This document shows positions 47,599-59,509 of a stretch of 64,000 nucleotides of DNA, one piece after another. The stretch covers positions 16,120,001 through 16,184,000 of the forward strand of contig JANTQA010000047.1 of the NCBI GenBank assembly GCA_027625915.1, given 5' to 3'. The notes under the pieces were generated by a model. The model was not told where the DNA came from. It saw only the letters and a program-made list of their open reading frames with translations, and ran no database searches. The translations under genes and the position numbers were made by a program. The stretch comes from Anaeramoeba flamelloides. Lineage: Eukaryota; Metamonada; Anaeramoebidae. The first letter of the stretch is position 1. The number at the start of each line of letters is the position of its first letter.

Positions 47599-48006
47599 TT
47601 TTTTATATCTTTTTTTCAACTATAAAACAATCAAATAAACAATTTTACAAGAAAGAATTGAAATCAAAAGAAAACTTTCTCCGATCTCAAATGTAAAATT
47701 TTTTTGTCATCATTTTATCTTGCTTAACCAAAAAAAAAAGTTATTCAAACTTTTTTCTCCTAATTTATAATTCGTACTTTAATAAATTAAAATTTGATAA
47801 TCTTTGAGATTCCAAAAATCAAATATTAATGTTATTATTAATTATTGATTTCATTTGGGAATTCAGTCATTAAACAAAATTTATTCAAAATATAAAACAA
47901 ATAGAGTATAAGAAAAATAATGGAAATATTGTAAAAATAATATTTATTATTTTTTCCCATTTTTCCCCATAACTGAATCTTCTTTTATTTGAGAAGAAGA
48001 GTTACA

Positions 48007-48186
48007 ATGGAAAAAGATCGAATGGTTATTTGCGAATACCGAGATACTGAAACACCAAAGTCTAGGTTATTGAAAATAAAAACAAAAAAGCAAAGAAAAA
48101 AAAACCAAAGATTTAAAAAAAAACAGATCAAAAAGAAAAAAGAAATTAGAACTATCAAACAACGATCGACAAATGAAAATTCATGA
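48007..48186 (+). CDS. Small lysine-rich ORF, unknown
   Basis: Fifty-nine codons from ATG to TGA. It begins MEKDRMVICEYRDTETPKSR and then becomes almost all Lys/Gln/Arg before ending RTIKQRSTNENS. The first part has gene-like composition; the rest could be an A-rich tract. An in-frame TGA lies about 30 bases upstream. It may be a free-standing small basic protein or the last exon of a gene whose earlier exons I cannot see. Confidence 0.35.
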   Translation: MEKDRMVICEYRDTETPKSRLLKIKTKKQRKKNQRFKKKQIKKKKEIRTIKQRSTNENS

Positions 48187-48389
48187 TCAATTATCAAATT
48201 AAATTAAATTAACCAAAAATATCAATGATGTGATTTTGGGTTTTCTTATTTATATATAGCATTGACTTTTTTTTTTTTTTTGATTTTTTACCAATTGCTT
48301 CTTATAAACTCTTTTTAAATTTAAGTTGGTTTTTTCCATTTTTTTTTTCTTTTCAATTTTTTACTTTCACTTTTTAAAACATCTAGAAA

Positions 48390-48512
48390 ATTAGGGTATT
48401 TATTTCTCTTGAATAATTGTTAATCTACGGTTATATACTTAGATTATCTTTTGGAAAATTAAGTAAAAGGAATTTAGGGTGTATTTTACACTTCTACAAT
48501 AATAAAGTCTTA
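48390..48512 (+). mobile_element. LINE 3' end, strongly 5'-truncated
   Basis: AAAGGAATTTAGGGTGTATT TTACACTTCTACAATAATAA AG matches the last 100 or so bases of the LINE copies ending at 41447 and 52765. Truncated copies that share only the 3' end are the normal product of LINE insertion. Confidence 0.65.
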
Positions 48513-48789
48513 ATTGTATTTTTTTTATTTTATAAAAAGTTTAATTTATATTTTTTTATATTTATTGAGACAAAGGTTTAATTAAAGAAAATTTATCACA
48601 ATAAATTAAAACTAATAAGAAAAATATTTTAATACTAAGATAAAAAATAATAATTTCTGATTTTTATAACCAAATTAAAAATTATCCATTTCATGAATTC
48701 ACAGGAGTTGTAAACTCTCGATAAAAAAATTATCAATAATCGATAATAATTCCTTAATTATCGATTATTATTCAACGATTCTTATTTTT

Positions 48790-48850
48790 TTTTCTTATTT
48801 AAAAGAATTGAGTAACATCAAATCATTTACTCAATTCTATTGAATCACAG
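48790..48850. repeat. Isolated P1 palindromic module
   Basis: TTAAAAGAATTGAGTAACAT CAAATCATTTACTCAATTCT ATTGAATCACAG: the P1 near-palindrome alone, without D or P2. Confidence 0.6.
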
Positions 48851-48918
48851 AAAAAAAAAAGAAAGAAAATAAAGAAAAGAAACAGACCCTACCTCAAAAA
48901 TTTGGGCATTAGGTACCC

Positions 48919-48955
<37 letters not shown>

Positions 48956-49656
48956 CAATTTCACTCAAAGGTACCCAGCCAAAAAAGAAAAATTCACTTT
49001 ATTTTTAAGAATCAACCTAACCTCGATTGTTCAGAAATACAAGGAATACTAAATTTTGGGTTAGAGCTAATAATAATGAAATAAATACCATAACAAATCA
49101 TAACTTTCAAAAAAAAAAAAAAAAGGTAAAAAAAATTTTGCACCCCTTTTCTTGGAATTATCTCGTGTAAAATTTCTCATTTCTTTGAAAATTAAAAGTT
49201 TTTAGAATCAGATTTTTTTATTATAAATGTATAAATTTTATAAGAAAATACAAATCCTAACTTTTCTGTGTGTGCTAATTTGGAGTTTCAAGCTTGTTAT
49301 TTTTTTTGAATTAACTTTATTTTTTTGAAAAAAAAAAAAAATGAAAAGAAAAAAAAGAGAGAAAAGTAAAAAATCAAAAAGAACAAGAAATAAAAAGTAA
49401 CATTTCAAAAGAAAACGAAAAAAGAAGAGCAAACGAAGAAAGAAATAAGAAAAAAAAAAAAAAAAAGGAAAAAAAAATAATAAAAAAAAGCAAAAATCAA
49501 AAAAAAAAATAAAAAAAAATTTACATAATTAGAAAAAATGAATTGATATAAAAATTGAAAATTTATTTTGAGAAAAATAATGAAATCTACTCATAGAAAA
49601 TATTCAATATATTCTATAAAACTAGAGCCCTTTGACTAAAAAGGAGTTTATATATA

Positions 49657-50239
49657 TAAATTATTTTCAAATATTGTGACTCACCTGAAATAATAAATTG
49701 AAAAAAAGATTATTATCCTTTTGTATTCAAGAACAATCAATAACTAAATCTGATTTGTAATTCACTTTTAAGTCATAATAAAGATATAAAAGCCTGATAT
49801 ATTAAAAATTAAAAAAAAATAAATCTAAAAACTAAAAAAAAGTGTATCACAATTTTTGAAATTAGTATTACAGATTTTTTATTTACTGAAATTTCACAGA
49901 AAGAAGTTGAACTCGAAGATTTTTAATTTATAATTAAATCCATTTTCAAAAGACATTATTGAGTCTAAATTTTCTGAGTGATTATTTGTCTTTTTGAAGA
50001 TTTTTTTTTCCATAGATCTTTTTTTAAAAAAAAGGAAAAAAAAAAAGAAAAAAAAAAAAGAAAAGAAAAAAAAAAAAAACAAAAATTTGAAAAAGCAAAA
50101 TTAAAATTTACAAAATTAGAAAAATTGATTCTGATCTAAAAATTTGAAAATATTTTTTTGTTAAGAGTAATGGAATAAACCTTCCAAACAGCTTCCATAA
50201 ACAAATAAAATGAGTCATAATTTTTGAAAAATAGTTTAT
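49657..50239. mobile_element. MITE family F, copy 1
   Basis: Left AAATTATTTTCAAATATTGT GACTCACC; right ATGAGTCATAATTTTTGAAA AATAGTTTA, its inverted repeat. The interior is shared with copy 2 for its full length (for example AATAATAAATTGAAAAAAAG, ATTGAATATATAAAAGCCTG-like text and CATTTTCAAAAGACATT). Confidence 0.85.
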
Positions 50240-50257
50240 TAATATATATATATATAT

Positions 50258-51352
50258 AAACTAAATTCCAAAAATTTGTACACACCCAAAATCAAAAATA
50301 GGAAACAATAAAACTCAATTTATCGTATTTTTCCAAACTTAATATAAAAATACTTTTAAGTTACATAATATGAAAGTTTTTATAAGTAATCATTTTCATC
50401 AAAATAAAAGAAAAAAACAAAAAAACTCAAAAAAATAAAAATTGGTGTCTCCAAAATAATGGAACGAGCTGAACAAAAAATGTATTGGTCAAATTGTTGA
50501 AATTGCACCAACAATTTTTGATCAATCCAATGATAAGATAACATCTACCAATTGTATGTAATTTTTCTATTTAAAAACTCAACACAAACCTTCTATTAAC
50601 TATCGAAAAAAATTTCTTCAATCTAACAGAACAGATTACTTAACTGTAAAAAAGGAAATGGAAACAAAACAAAAAAGACAAAAAAATGAAATAAACTCTT
50701 TTTCAAAAATTGTGACTCACCTGAAATAATAAATTGAAAAAAAAAATTTATCCTTTAGTATTCAAGAACAATTAATAACTAAATATGATTTTTAATTCTC
50801 TTTTAAGTCCTTCTAAATATATAAAAGCCTGATATATTGAAATTTAAAAAAAATAAAACCAAAAACTAAAAAAAAGTGAGTCACAATTTTTGAAATGAGC
50901 ATTACCAATTTTTTATTACTGAACTTTCACTGAAAAAAAGTTGAACAACAAGATTTTTTATGAATAATTAAATCCATTTTCAAAGACTTTACATAGTCTC
51001 AATTTTCTTAAGTGATTATTTGTCTTTTAGAAGATCTCTTTTTTTTTCCACATGATCTTTTGAAAAAAAAAAAAAAAAAAAAAAAAAAAGAAAAAAAAAA
51101 TTTGAAAAAGCAAAACTAACATTTGAAAAATTAGAAAAAATGATTCTGATCCAAAAATCTGAAAATATTTTTTGTTAAGAATACTGGAATAAACCCTCAA
51201 AACAACTCCCATTAACATTATAAAGTGAGTCAAAATTTATGAAAAATAGTTTAGTTTGTATAATCAAAACTATTTCCAAATTGAATGTAAAATGTGGTAA
51301 TACTATTTTTTCAAGTGTTCAAACTGTGTCTAAATTTTTGGAATTTAGTTTA
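50258..51352 (-). mobile_element. Family B Tc1-like element split by a family F element
   Basis: Ends AAACTAAATTCCAAAAATTT GTACACACC and GTGTCTAAATTTTTGGAATT TAGTTT, flanked by TA. Removing the family F insertion (50694-51251) leaves about 535 bases, the same as the uninterrupted copies at 31701 and 53794. The break falls in GAAATAGTTT, a sequence intact in the other copies. Confidence 0.85.
50694..51251. mobile_element. MITE family F, copy 2, nested with TA duplication
   Basis: Left AACTCTTTTTCAAAAATTGT GACTCACC, right GTGAGTCAAAATTTATGAAA AATAGTT; TA at 50692-50693 and 51252-51253. The uninterrupted family B copy has a single TA at this place (GAAATAGTTT), so the TA is a target-site duplication as in Tc1/mariner insertion. 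Confidence 0.88.
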
Positions 51353-51369
51353 TATACCTCTTAAAACCC

Positions 51370-53775
51370 CAAATATACTAATTACATTCGATATAAAATT
51401 TTTAATTTGAATTGTTATATAAAGGGTTCTAAGATATAGAATTTATAAAAAATTATCTTAGAAAGAAAAATTTATAATTAAAAATTGTACAGTTACTTGC
51501 AATAAAAAAATAACTTGAAAAAAAATTTTCAACATTGGGAATTTTTTTTTTTTGGTTATTGCAACTTTATTATTTTTCCAAATTTTTTCAAAATAAATAT
51601 AAATTTATTTTTTTTTTTTGAAAAAATTGTCTAGACATCATAAACTTCTTAATTTTAATGATTAAAACATATCATACTTTACTGGAAATTTTTGGGGTTC
51701 TTTGCATCCTAAAATTGCCTAAAATACTTTATTAAATAATTTATTCATTACGGAAGATATGTTGGCTTCACATTGAAAATTTATTTATTCTGTTGATTAA
51801 CTTTCTAATTGCAATATTTATTTTTGATTGTAAATAATTTATATATATATAAATATATAAATTAAATTTGAAAATAAAATAATATTTTTTTAAAACTTAT
51901 AACAAATTTAAACAATTACCAATGATAATTTACTAAAAAATAATTTAAAAATTCGATTATTTAAATCTTTGATAATAATCCAATTGAGATTTGGATTAGA
52001 AACATATAATTATAAAATCGCAACACTAAACTATTTAAACTCTCGTATTAATACATATATTCCTGAAATATGCAAAATAAACAGAAATACACCAATTCTT
52101 ATTTATAAAACAGAATTTATTTTCGAAAATTTTGTAATATCGATTAATAAAAAGAAATTAAAATTCAAAAATAAATTAAAAAATCTATCTCTACCTTATC
52201 TGGAAAAATTAATGAAATTTAATCAAAGTATAAACAATAAAATTAATTGGAAGTCAGGGACTTTAAAGCTTCTTAACAAAGAAATTTACAAATATACATA
52301 TAATGAGTTGTTAAATTATTCCAGTTGGAAGGTACAAAAATATTTCGCAAAAATTAAAAACCAAAAAAAATATTTATTAATTAAATATATTTAAGTTATC
52401 CATCAAGTTCAACAATTCTAAAATTCAGAGCATTTATCAACTGCTTAAATAAATATTATTATGTAATAAATAAAAATTCAAATAAATTTTGTCCATTAAT
52501 GTTTAATAAATGAACAAAAGGAAATTATAGAAAATATTGATCACTTTTTATGGGTATACCCTTCATAAGAAAAAGATAGATTGATTTTTCTGAATAAGTT
52601 ATAGGGATTAAATTTTAATGAAATAATTTTAAATTATGAAAGCTTAAAATTATTCATGTTAATTAATTATTGTGAAATCAATGATTTTATGCTTAAATTT
52701 CTGAAAGGTTATTTAAGTAAAAGAGCACTTAGAGTGTAATTTACACTTCCTCCACAATAAAAAAATATCAACAAAAATAAAAAATAATATTTTTTTTATT
52801 GTAAAATTTGGTAATTTTTTCAACAAGATTTTTTTGTCACATTTAAAGGATTTAGCCAATTATTTGAGTCAAATTGATTTGATTTTTTTTAATATTAACT
52901 CCATTTTAATTTTTAAAATTTAAAATCTTAACATAAAATAAACAATATTATTGAATAAGAGACTATATCTCAAAAATTATTTTACAAGATCTGGATTAAT
53001 TTAGATTGAAAAATTCAAAATTTGCAAATATATTATTCAAATTTTTAAAAATAACAAAAATCAAAAAAAAAAAATTATGTGTTTGAAAAATATTTGTATT
53101 ATCTTTGAATCATATTTAAAAGTTATTTTATTTATTTTTTTTTTTTTAATTTTTGAGTCTATTACTTTTTTTATTAAAAAAGTTTTTATTTGTTTCATTC
53201 CAATTTAATAAATGAAATTATTTTGCCTTTTTTTTTTTTTTGATTTTTCAATTATTTTCTATTGCTTAAATAAAAGTTTTAGAAAATTATTCAAATTAAA
53301 CTTGTAATTTTAACCTGAAGAAATAAATTTCATTTTTCTCTTGATTTAATATTTATTATAAATTATTTCAGAAATATATTTTTTTATTTCTTTTTTTTAT
53401 CAAAAAATTAAAAACATTAGTGATAATTATTATAAATAATTCAGTCTATTGAGTTTTTAATTACTATTATTATAATGAAATTTCTTATTTAAAAAATTAA
53501 AATTAAAATAAAAATCTTTCTAAAAAATGTTTAAAATGAATAAATATTATTTTTTTTTCCAAAAACAAAAAAAAAAATACAATACCATAACTACTTTATC
53601 TTTGAACTATTTTGACTTTTTAGTATAATTCAAATCTGGATTAAAGTAAAATAAGTAAATAAATATATTAATACATCAACATCATTTTAAATCCATTAAT
53701 TTTAAACTTTATGAAATTTAGGCAAATCAGGAGTGCTAAGGGATATATATATATATATATATATATCCCTTAGAG
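51370..53775 (+). repeat. 2.4-kb duplicated block R2, copy 2
   Basis: Partner of 15400-17830. Matching phrases include TTATCTTAGAAAGAAAAATT TATAATTAAAAATTGTACAG, AACTTCTTAATTTTAATGAT TAAAACATA, CTAAAATTGCCTAAAATACT and TTACAAGATCTGGATTAATT TAGATTGAAAAATTCAA. A LINE fragment sits inside it at 51890-52765. Confidence 0.78.
51890..52765 (+). mobile_element. LINE fragment, copy 2, with a 141-codon open frame
   Basis: Homologous to 40430-41447. The open frame 51969-52394 (141 codons) reads RFGLETYNYKIATLNYLNSR and KLKNLSLPYLEKLMKFNQSI, the thumb/C-terminal part after the reverse-transcriptase palm. Beyond the stop, IDHFLWV-like text and the 3' end AGAGTGTAATTTACACTTCC TCCACAATAAAAAAATATC follow. 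5'-truncated and inactive; the frame is better kept than in copy 1, so probably a younger insertion. Confidence 0.75.
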
Positions 53776-53776
53776 G
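53735..53776. repeat. Perfect palindrome around a TA tract
   Basis: CTAAGGGATATAT ... ATATATCCCTTAG: a TA core of about 24 bases flanked by perfectly inverted 9-base arms, at the right end of block R2 and 20 bases before a family B element. Confidence 0.88.
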
Positions 53777-53793
53777 ACCAAAAAGAGATTTAT

Positions 53794-54332
53794 TAAACTA
53801 GATTCCAAAAATTTGGACACAGTTCAAAACAGTTGAAAGAATAAAAATACTAGATTTTAAATTCAATTTGGAAATAATTTTGATTTTAAAAACTATTTCA
53901 TTTTTTGTCTTTTTTGTTTTTATTTTCATTTCCCTTTTTCCAGTTATGCAATCTGTTTCGTTAGATTGGAAAATTTTTTTCAATGATTGATAGAAGGCTA
54001 GTAGTGAGTATTGGTTTATCAAAAAATTATATAAAATTAGTTAATGGTATCTTAACATTTGATCGATCAACAATTTTTGGTGAAATTTCAAGAGATTTAC
54101 CAATAAGTTTTTTGTTACGCTTTTTTCATTATTTTGGAAATACCAATTTTTTTTTTGAGTTATATTTTTTTTTTTTCTTTTATTTAAATTGAAATGATTA
54201 CTTATTACAACCTTAATATTAGGTAACTTAAATGTGGTTTTATATTACGTTTTGAAAAATACCATAAATAGGTTTTTTTTTTGTCTATTTTTCATTTTGG
54301 GTGCGTCAAAATTGTTGGAATAGGGATTTATT
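53794..54332 (+). mobile_element. Tc1/mariner-like short element (family B)
   Basis: Left TTAAACTAGATTCCAAAAAT TTGGACACAG; right GGGTGCGTCAAAATTGTTGG AATAGGGATTTA. The interior has a 69-codon frame (53983-54192) beginning MIDRRLVVSIGLSKNYIKLV and NGILTFDRSTIFGEISRDLP, which looks like a helix-turn-helix remnant of a Tc1-type transposase N-terminus. The catalytic domain is absent, so it cannot move itself. Confidence 0.8.
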
Positions 54333-55323
54333 TTAAATATTTTCTATTTTTTATAATTATTTTTTTTTATTACCTCAGGTTTTCGAACCATATCAGTTTT
54401 GATTAAAATTCCTGACAAGATCTAAAAATTTAAAAATGCAAAAAAATCTTTAATTATCGAAGATCAGAAAAAAATGATCTTTTATTTTATTTTCAAAAAC
54501 TTAAAAATTTTATTGATAAATTCAAAAAACGCCAAAATATATTTTTTTGTTCACTTCCCATTTTTGAATCTAATAACTCTACTCTTAAAACATTTTTTTC
54601 CAAGTAATATCTCAAAAATTAACTAATTTGACAAAGTTTATTGAAATTTAAACAAAAAGAGTCTTTCTTCAAAAGACAAACAAAAGCTGAGCAAACAAAT
54701 CTAAAAAATAGAAAATTAACGAAAAAATTTTATAACAATTCTTTCCAATTGCCAGTTTCATTCACACAAAGAAATAAATATTCATGAATATTTAGAAATG
54801 ATCATTGTCTGTTTGAGTTACCTTTGAGGGAGACTAAAGGAACAAAATAAATAAAAATTAGCAAATTAGGGTTAAAGCAAAAGAACAATAAAAAGTGAAC
54901 AAAGAAAAAATGAGAAAAGAAAGAAAGGGTATTTTGTTAATTTGTTTTTTTTTTTATTGGTGTTTGAAATTGAAACCAAAAATAAAAAAATTAAAGTTTA
55001 TTTTTGATTCCAATTTGAAATAGTTAATGGTAAAGCAACATTTTACATAATTAGAATTACTTTTTAAAATTAAATTTTTTTACAGGGTCTTAGTCCTCAA
55101 GCCAATCGATCGAATATCAAATTATAATAAATTGAATCTGAAAAACGCCACACAAGTAAACAAACATGAACCTTTTTTCCTTTATACTTTACATTTCTTG
55201 AAATGAATGGAATTCAATCGAATGAAATGGAATGAAATGAAAAAGATCTCAAAAAATTAAAGGTAAAAGAAAAAAACAAATTTTTTATAAGTTTTTTTTT
55301 CTAGTGACGTTTTAAATTGCATT

Positions 55324-56064
55324 TTAAAACTCTGTAAACAAGTCATCTTCATCGTTTTGATCTTTTGTTCGTTTTGTCTCCTTTGAATTATTTTTGTTTT
55401 TCGATTTTTTTTTATGAGATTTAGAATTTTGTGGTGATTTTGAAAAAGTTTTTATTTCTTGGGTAAATTCTTCTGTGTCTTTTCTCTGATTGAACTCATC
55501 ATAAGAAATGAAACCCTTTCGGTTTGTTTTTTTAAGGTTTTTTATTTTCTTCGAGTGAGTGGTGGAGTTTGGATCTTTGTTTGTGTTTTCTTCTTTTTCT
55601 TTAAATTTTTCGATTTTTTTTTGTTTTCTTTTCTCCAAATCTGTTTCTTGGTCGAAATTGCTTTCATATTCTTCCTGTGTTTCTGTGTTTTCTTGATTTA
55701 ATGCTTCCTGAAGTTCGGATTTTATTTGTTGAATATTTTCTTTGTCTTCGTTGCTCTTTGAAGAAGAAAAAAAAAATCAACAAGAATAAATGAAAAAAAC
55801 AATACATGGTGAATTTAAAACAACTACAAGGTTAGTGACAATTTGATGAGTTTTTTTAGAGAACAATTTACATTTTGAAAAATATTAACAAGAAAAACAC
55901 GAACATTTTGGTTATCAATGTAAAAAAAAGAAAAGAATTGTTTTTAAGAATTGTTTTTATTGTTTTTTTTAAAACAAGTATTTTTAGATTCAAAATGAGA
56001 GACTTACAACTTCTTTACCGTTTTTGCCATCTGGTGACTTTAACCACTTGTACAAAACAGTCAT
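55324..56064 (-). CDS. Two-exon lysine-rich protein of unknown function
   Basis: Exon 1 56064-56008 encodes MTVLYKWLKSPDGKNGKEV and ends at a strong donor GTAAGTCTC in phase 0. Exon 2 55755-55324 follows acceptor TTCAAAG in the same phase. 162 residues in all. Exon 2 opens with an acidic, probably coiled-coil stretch (NEDKENIQQIKSELQEALNQ), then a basic helix (EKRKQKKIEKFKEKEENTNK), an uncharged patch GFISYDEFNQRK, and a Lys/Ser-rich tail ending DQNDEDDLFTEF. Codon use and the clean intron support a real gene. No family is recognised. Another upstream exon cannot be excluded because the region before the ATG also has an open frame. Confidence 0.55.
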
Positions 56065-56551
56065 TAATGAGAAAGTTGGAAGTTGGAAAATGGGAAAAAA
56101 TAAAATACAAATTAGAATAGTTGAGAAAAGTCAAGGTTGGGCAAAGATAATTTTCATTATTTGTTGTCTCTGCCATAAAGTTGAAATTTTCAATTTTTAA
56201 CATTTTTATGGAATAATATAAAACAAATTTTTTTACTTTGGGTGTTCTTATTGCTATTTATCTTTAAGTCCTTGATGAAAAATAATTTTTAATTTTTTTT
56301 TACACAAGAAAATTAAATGTCAGAATAGAAGTTTTATTTGTATTGTTTGATCTTATTTGGAGAAATGTTTAATGGTTTAACTTACATTTCCTGATCTCAG
56401 CATTCCATTGTAACACTTAATCAGAGTTTTAAAAGTAATTCAATTAATTATTTTAATAAGACACTTTATATATAAAAATAAAACAAAACCAAAACTATTG
56501 CAAAAATATGTTGTTTTCTGATCTAACCATTTTGCATAAAAAGTGACACAA

Positions 56552-56952
56552 GAAATTAAGTGAAGCACTGTTTTACAATTGAAAACATTAATAGAACCTG
56601 AAAATGAAAAGTAAAATTAATAAAAAGAAGAAACCAATAAAGATAAAATGAATAATAATCTAATATATTATTTTCAATCAACCTAACAAATACAATTTAA
56701 ATCTACTTGATTTATCGAAATTGTTGTGGTTTGGAGATCCCAAAAATAGTCAATTTTTTGAAAATATTTTTAATAATTGATCATTCAAAGAAAAACCGAA
56801 ATACCAAAAGGCAGTATTAAAAAAACCTTTATTGTGTTGAATACTTCATTTTGTCTTTATATATTTATTTATATTTTTTTTTAATTGATCTTAATTTGAA
56901 TTTTCAGGTTCTATTAATGTTCCCAATTAAAAACTGTATTTCACTATTTTTC
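56552..56952. mobile_element. Family D inverted-repeat element
   Basis: Left AGTGAAGCACTGTTTTACAA TTGAAAACATTAATAGAACC TG; right CAGGTTCTATTAATGTTCCC AATTAAAAACTGTATTTCAC, its reverse complement with few changes. About 400 bases, no coding capacity. Confidence 0.82.
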
Positions 56953-57300
56953 CACAATACTGATAAATTACGATTTATGTTTGGAAATTTTTACTTAATT
57001 TTCCATTTTGAAATTATTATGCTCAAGATTTGAATAAAGCTTTTTATGATGTCAAGTTAGAAGGAAATATCAAAAATTAGTTATTCTTCAAAATACTATT
57101 ATCAGGGAATGTTTGATAAGAAACAGTTCTAATATTTATAAAAAATGGAAAATGAAATCAAAATTTTTTGAAATTTCTGAGAATTTATCAGTAGAAAGGA
57201 AAAAATATTTAAAAAATGAAAAATTGGCACCTGACTATTTGGGCCCTTACTCTTATTGAACGTAATCTAAAATTTAAAAGGAACATTCTTGTTAGATAGA
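56950..57300 (+). mobile_element. LINE reverse-transcriptase fragment
   Basis: Near 57030 the reading QDLNKAFYDVKLEGNIKN resembles the D-x-x-KAFDxV motif in the reverse-transcriptase palm of non-LTR elements. The surrounding 300 bases match 13600-13880. Stops are frequent; it is a relic. Confidence 0.55.
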
Positions 57301-57864
57301 AAACAAATAAAAGTAAGAGTCTAAAAAATCTTTAGATCGATTCATTTTTTATGAAACCCTTGTATACTTAACTAATTATGAAATATTTTGAATTTAAAAA
57401 AGAACATCTTTTCCCTCTCTAATTGATCCAAGAAAATAATCAAAAAATAGAATAAAAAAAAGTACAAAATTTATAACTATGAATTACCATAATCAAAACA
57501 GATAAAATAACTCAAATTGTACCTATCCATTTATTTGGATCCAAATTAAAAAAAAAATAAAGTTGTCCTCCTAATTTCAAAAGAAAAATCTCAAATTAAA
57601 AATGTAGTAAATTTATTTTTCTTTTTTGTATTGAAAATCTCCAGTTTTTTTTTCAATTACAAATTTATGGCTATGTTAATTTTTTATTTTTTTTGGCTGG
57701 TAAAACACCATAATAGTTAAGAATGTTGATCTAAAGTTCAAAAATTTTATAGAAAATCAAAATAGTAAATTTTTTTTTGTTTTTTAGAAGTTTTGTAGAA
57801 AAAATTTAATTGTTCTAAATAAAACTTGATTTTTTTTTTAAAAGATAAAATTTAGATCATTTTT

Positions 57865-58017
57865 TTATCTGTAACGAAAAGGACCTTGAACTTTATCTTC
57901 AAGTTTCTTGATACCCATACCTTCAATTCTATCATATTTATTAAATGTGGTTGAATAGCCTTTGTATCATTAAATTTTGATTTCCAAGCATTGTAAATGC
58001 AATTTTTAAATTTTGAT
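57865..58017 (-). CDS. Orphan exon candidate
   Basis: A strong acceptor TTTTTCAG at 58018-58020 is followed by 32 clean codons (SKFKNCIYNAWKSKFNDTKA then IQPHLINMIELK) ending at a donor GTATGGG (57920). Alternatively, another frame runs on as YDRIEGMGIKKLEDKVQGPF then RYR and a stop at 57865, which also looks genic. The two readings exclude each other unless splicing varies. I see no partner exon and no family. Confidence 0.3.
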
Positions 58018-58379
58018 CTGAAAAATGGTTTTATCAAATTAAAAAGTACAATACAAAAATCAATCAGAAAATACATAAAGATCTAGTAATTTAATCTGAT
58101 ATCTAAACTATAAATATGTTATTCTTTATAAAAGTAATATCGAAAGAATATGTATCTATATAATAGATATCTTGGATAGTAATTAGTCTTATATTTTTGA
58201 TAGTGAAATAAAATATTTCATTTATATAGAGAAAACTCAGTGAAAATAAGCTCAAATATTTTTAAAATAACCTTTGTCGACTTGATAAAGCCCTGTTACT
58301 AATTAAATACATATTTATTCTTTTCAAGGGTGAATAGATATTAAATTATCTAATAAATCAACAAATAATAATAATAAAA

Positions 58380-58620
58380 TATTATTTTATATTCTGAAAG
58401 TTCTACCTTAATGAAAATTTTCTAAAAATGAAAGATCAAATTTGAAAATTTTTCTTCTAAAACAGATGATTTTGGATAAGAAAAATTTCCTAAAAATAAA
58501 AAAAAAGAAAAGTTTATACAAATTCAATCAACGTATAAATAGCTACCAGATTATCAATAGGATTTACTTTCAATTTTATTTTTAACTTAGATGTACTTTA
58601 ATATATGAAATCAAAAGCTG
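58380..58620. repeat. Dispersed copy of the R7 block
   Basis: ATTCTGAAAGTTCTACCTTA, ATGAAAGATCAAATTTGAAA and TTTCAATTTTATTTTTAACT TAGATGTACTTTA follow the order of the kinase-intron blocks at 8790-9470. Confidence 0.55.
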
Positions 58621-59509
58621 TATAGTAAGAAGACGAAGAAAAGGCAGTATTAATTTGAATGAGTTTTAACCACTTGAGGATCGTGTATCAACTTTGGAGA
58701 ATATTGAGTTATTGTGAGATTTTATTGTTACTTTTCAAAAATATTTTCATTCCAAAGAAATATGATAAAAAAATTAAACATTTCCAAGTTAAAAATAAAT
58801 ACAAACAAAAAAAAATTTTGAAATCAGATCTTTTGAAATGAAAATTTTAAAAAATTTAATTGATTCTAGGTATTTTTAAATACGAATATAAAATTACAAC
58901 CATTCCAAACTGGTAAAATGAACTGAAAAAAGCATTTAAAACAGCGACTTGATGAACTATTTGATGTTTATAGATTTGAAATGGAAATTATAAAATATTA
59001 AAATCTAATTTTGTTTGGATCTAAGAAAGGGAAAAATTGTATAAATTGTTGGAGTTATAAAATTTTATGTATTTTTTTGTGAAATAAAATTTAATGATCG
59101 TAAATTTCACTGTGATTGTAGAACTCTTTCAAGTGGTGTTTTTTTTTTTTTTTTAGGGAAAACTTACACCTTTTCACCTAAAAAGATTATCATTAGCACA
59201 TGTGTTTGTAACCACCAGTATTTCAGACTGGTATTTCTATACAAATGAGATATAATTTCAGTTGATTTTTTTTTTTTCAATTCCTTCAAAATTCCTTTAA
59301 TTTAGAACCTGTAGGTTTACCCAGCACATCCTCTAAAAAAGTACTAATATTACTCAAATAATATTCCAAATTTATATCTCTTTTTGGGATTAGTAAAAGA
59401 AAAAGGAAAATGAAAATTAAGTATAAATTTTTTCAAATTTATTATTGGAATATCAGTAAAAGAGAAAAAAAGAGTGTAGTATTAAAAAATATTTTACTTC
59501 AAAATAATT

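Larger units (their letters stand above)
48187..55323. other. Repeat-dominated intergenic region
   Basis: Contains a LINE 3' end (48390-48512), a TA tract (48921-48950), two family F elements (49657-50239, 50694-51251), family B elements (50258-51352 and 53794-54332), block R2 copy 2 (51370-53775) with a LINE fragment, and a palindromic TA tract (53735-53776). 54340-55320 shows no element or gene, apart from a short GGAATGAAAT-like run near 55200-55245. Confidence 0.72.
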
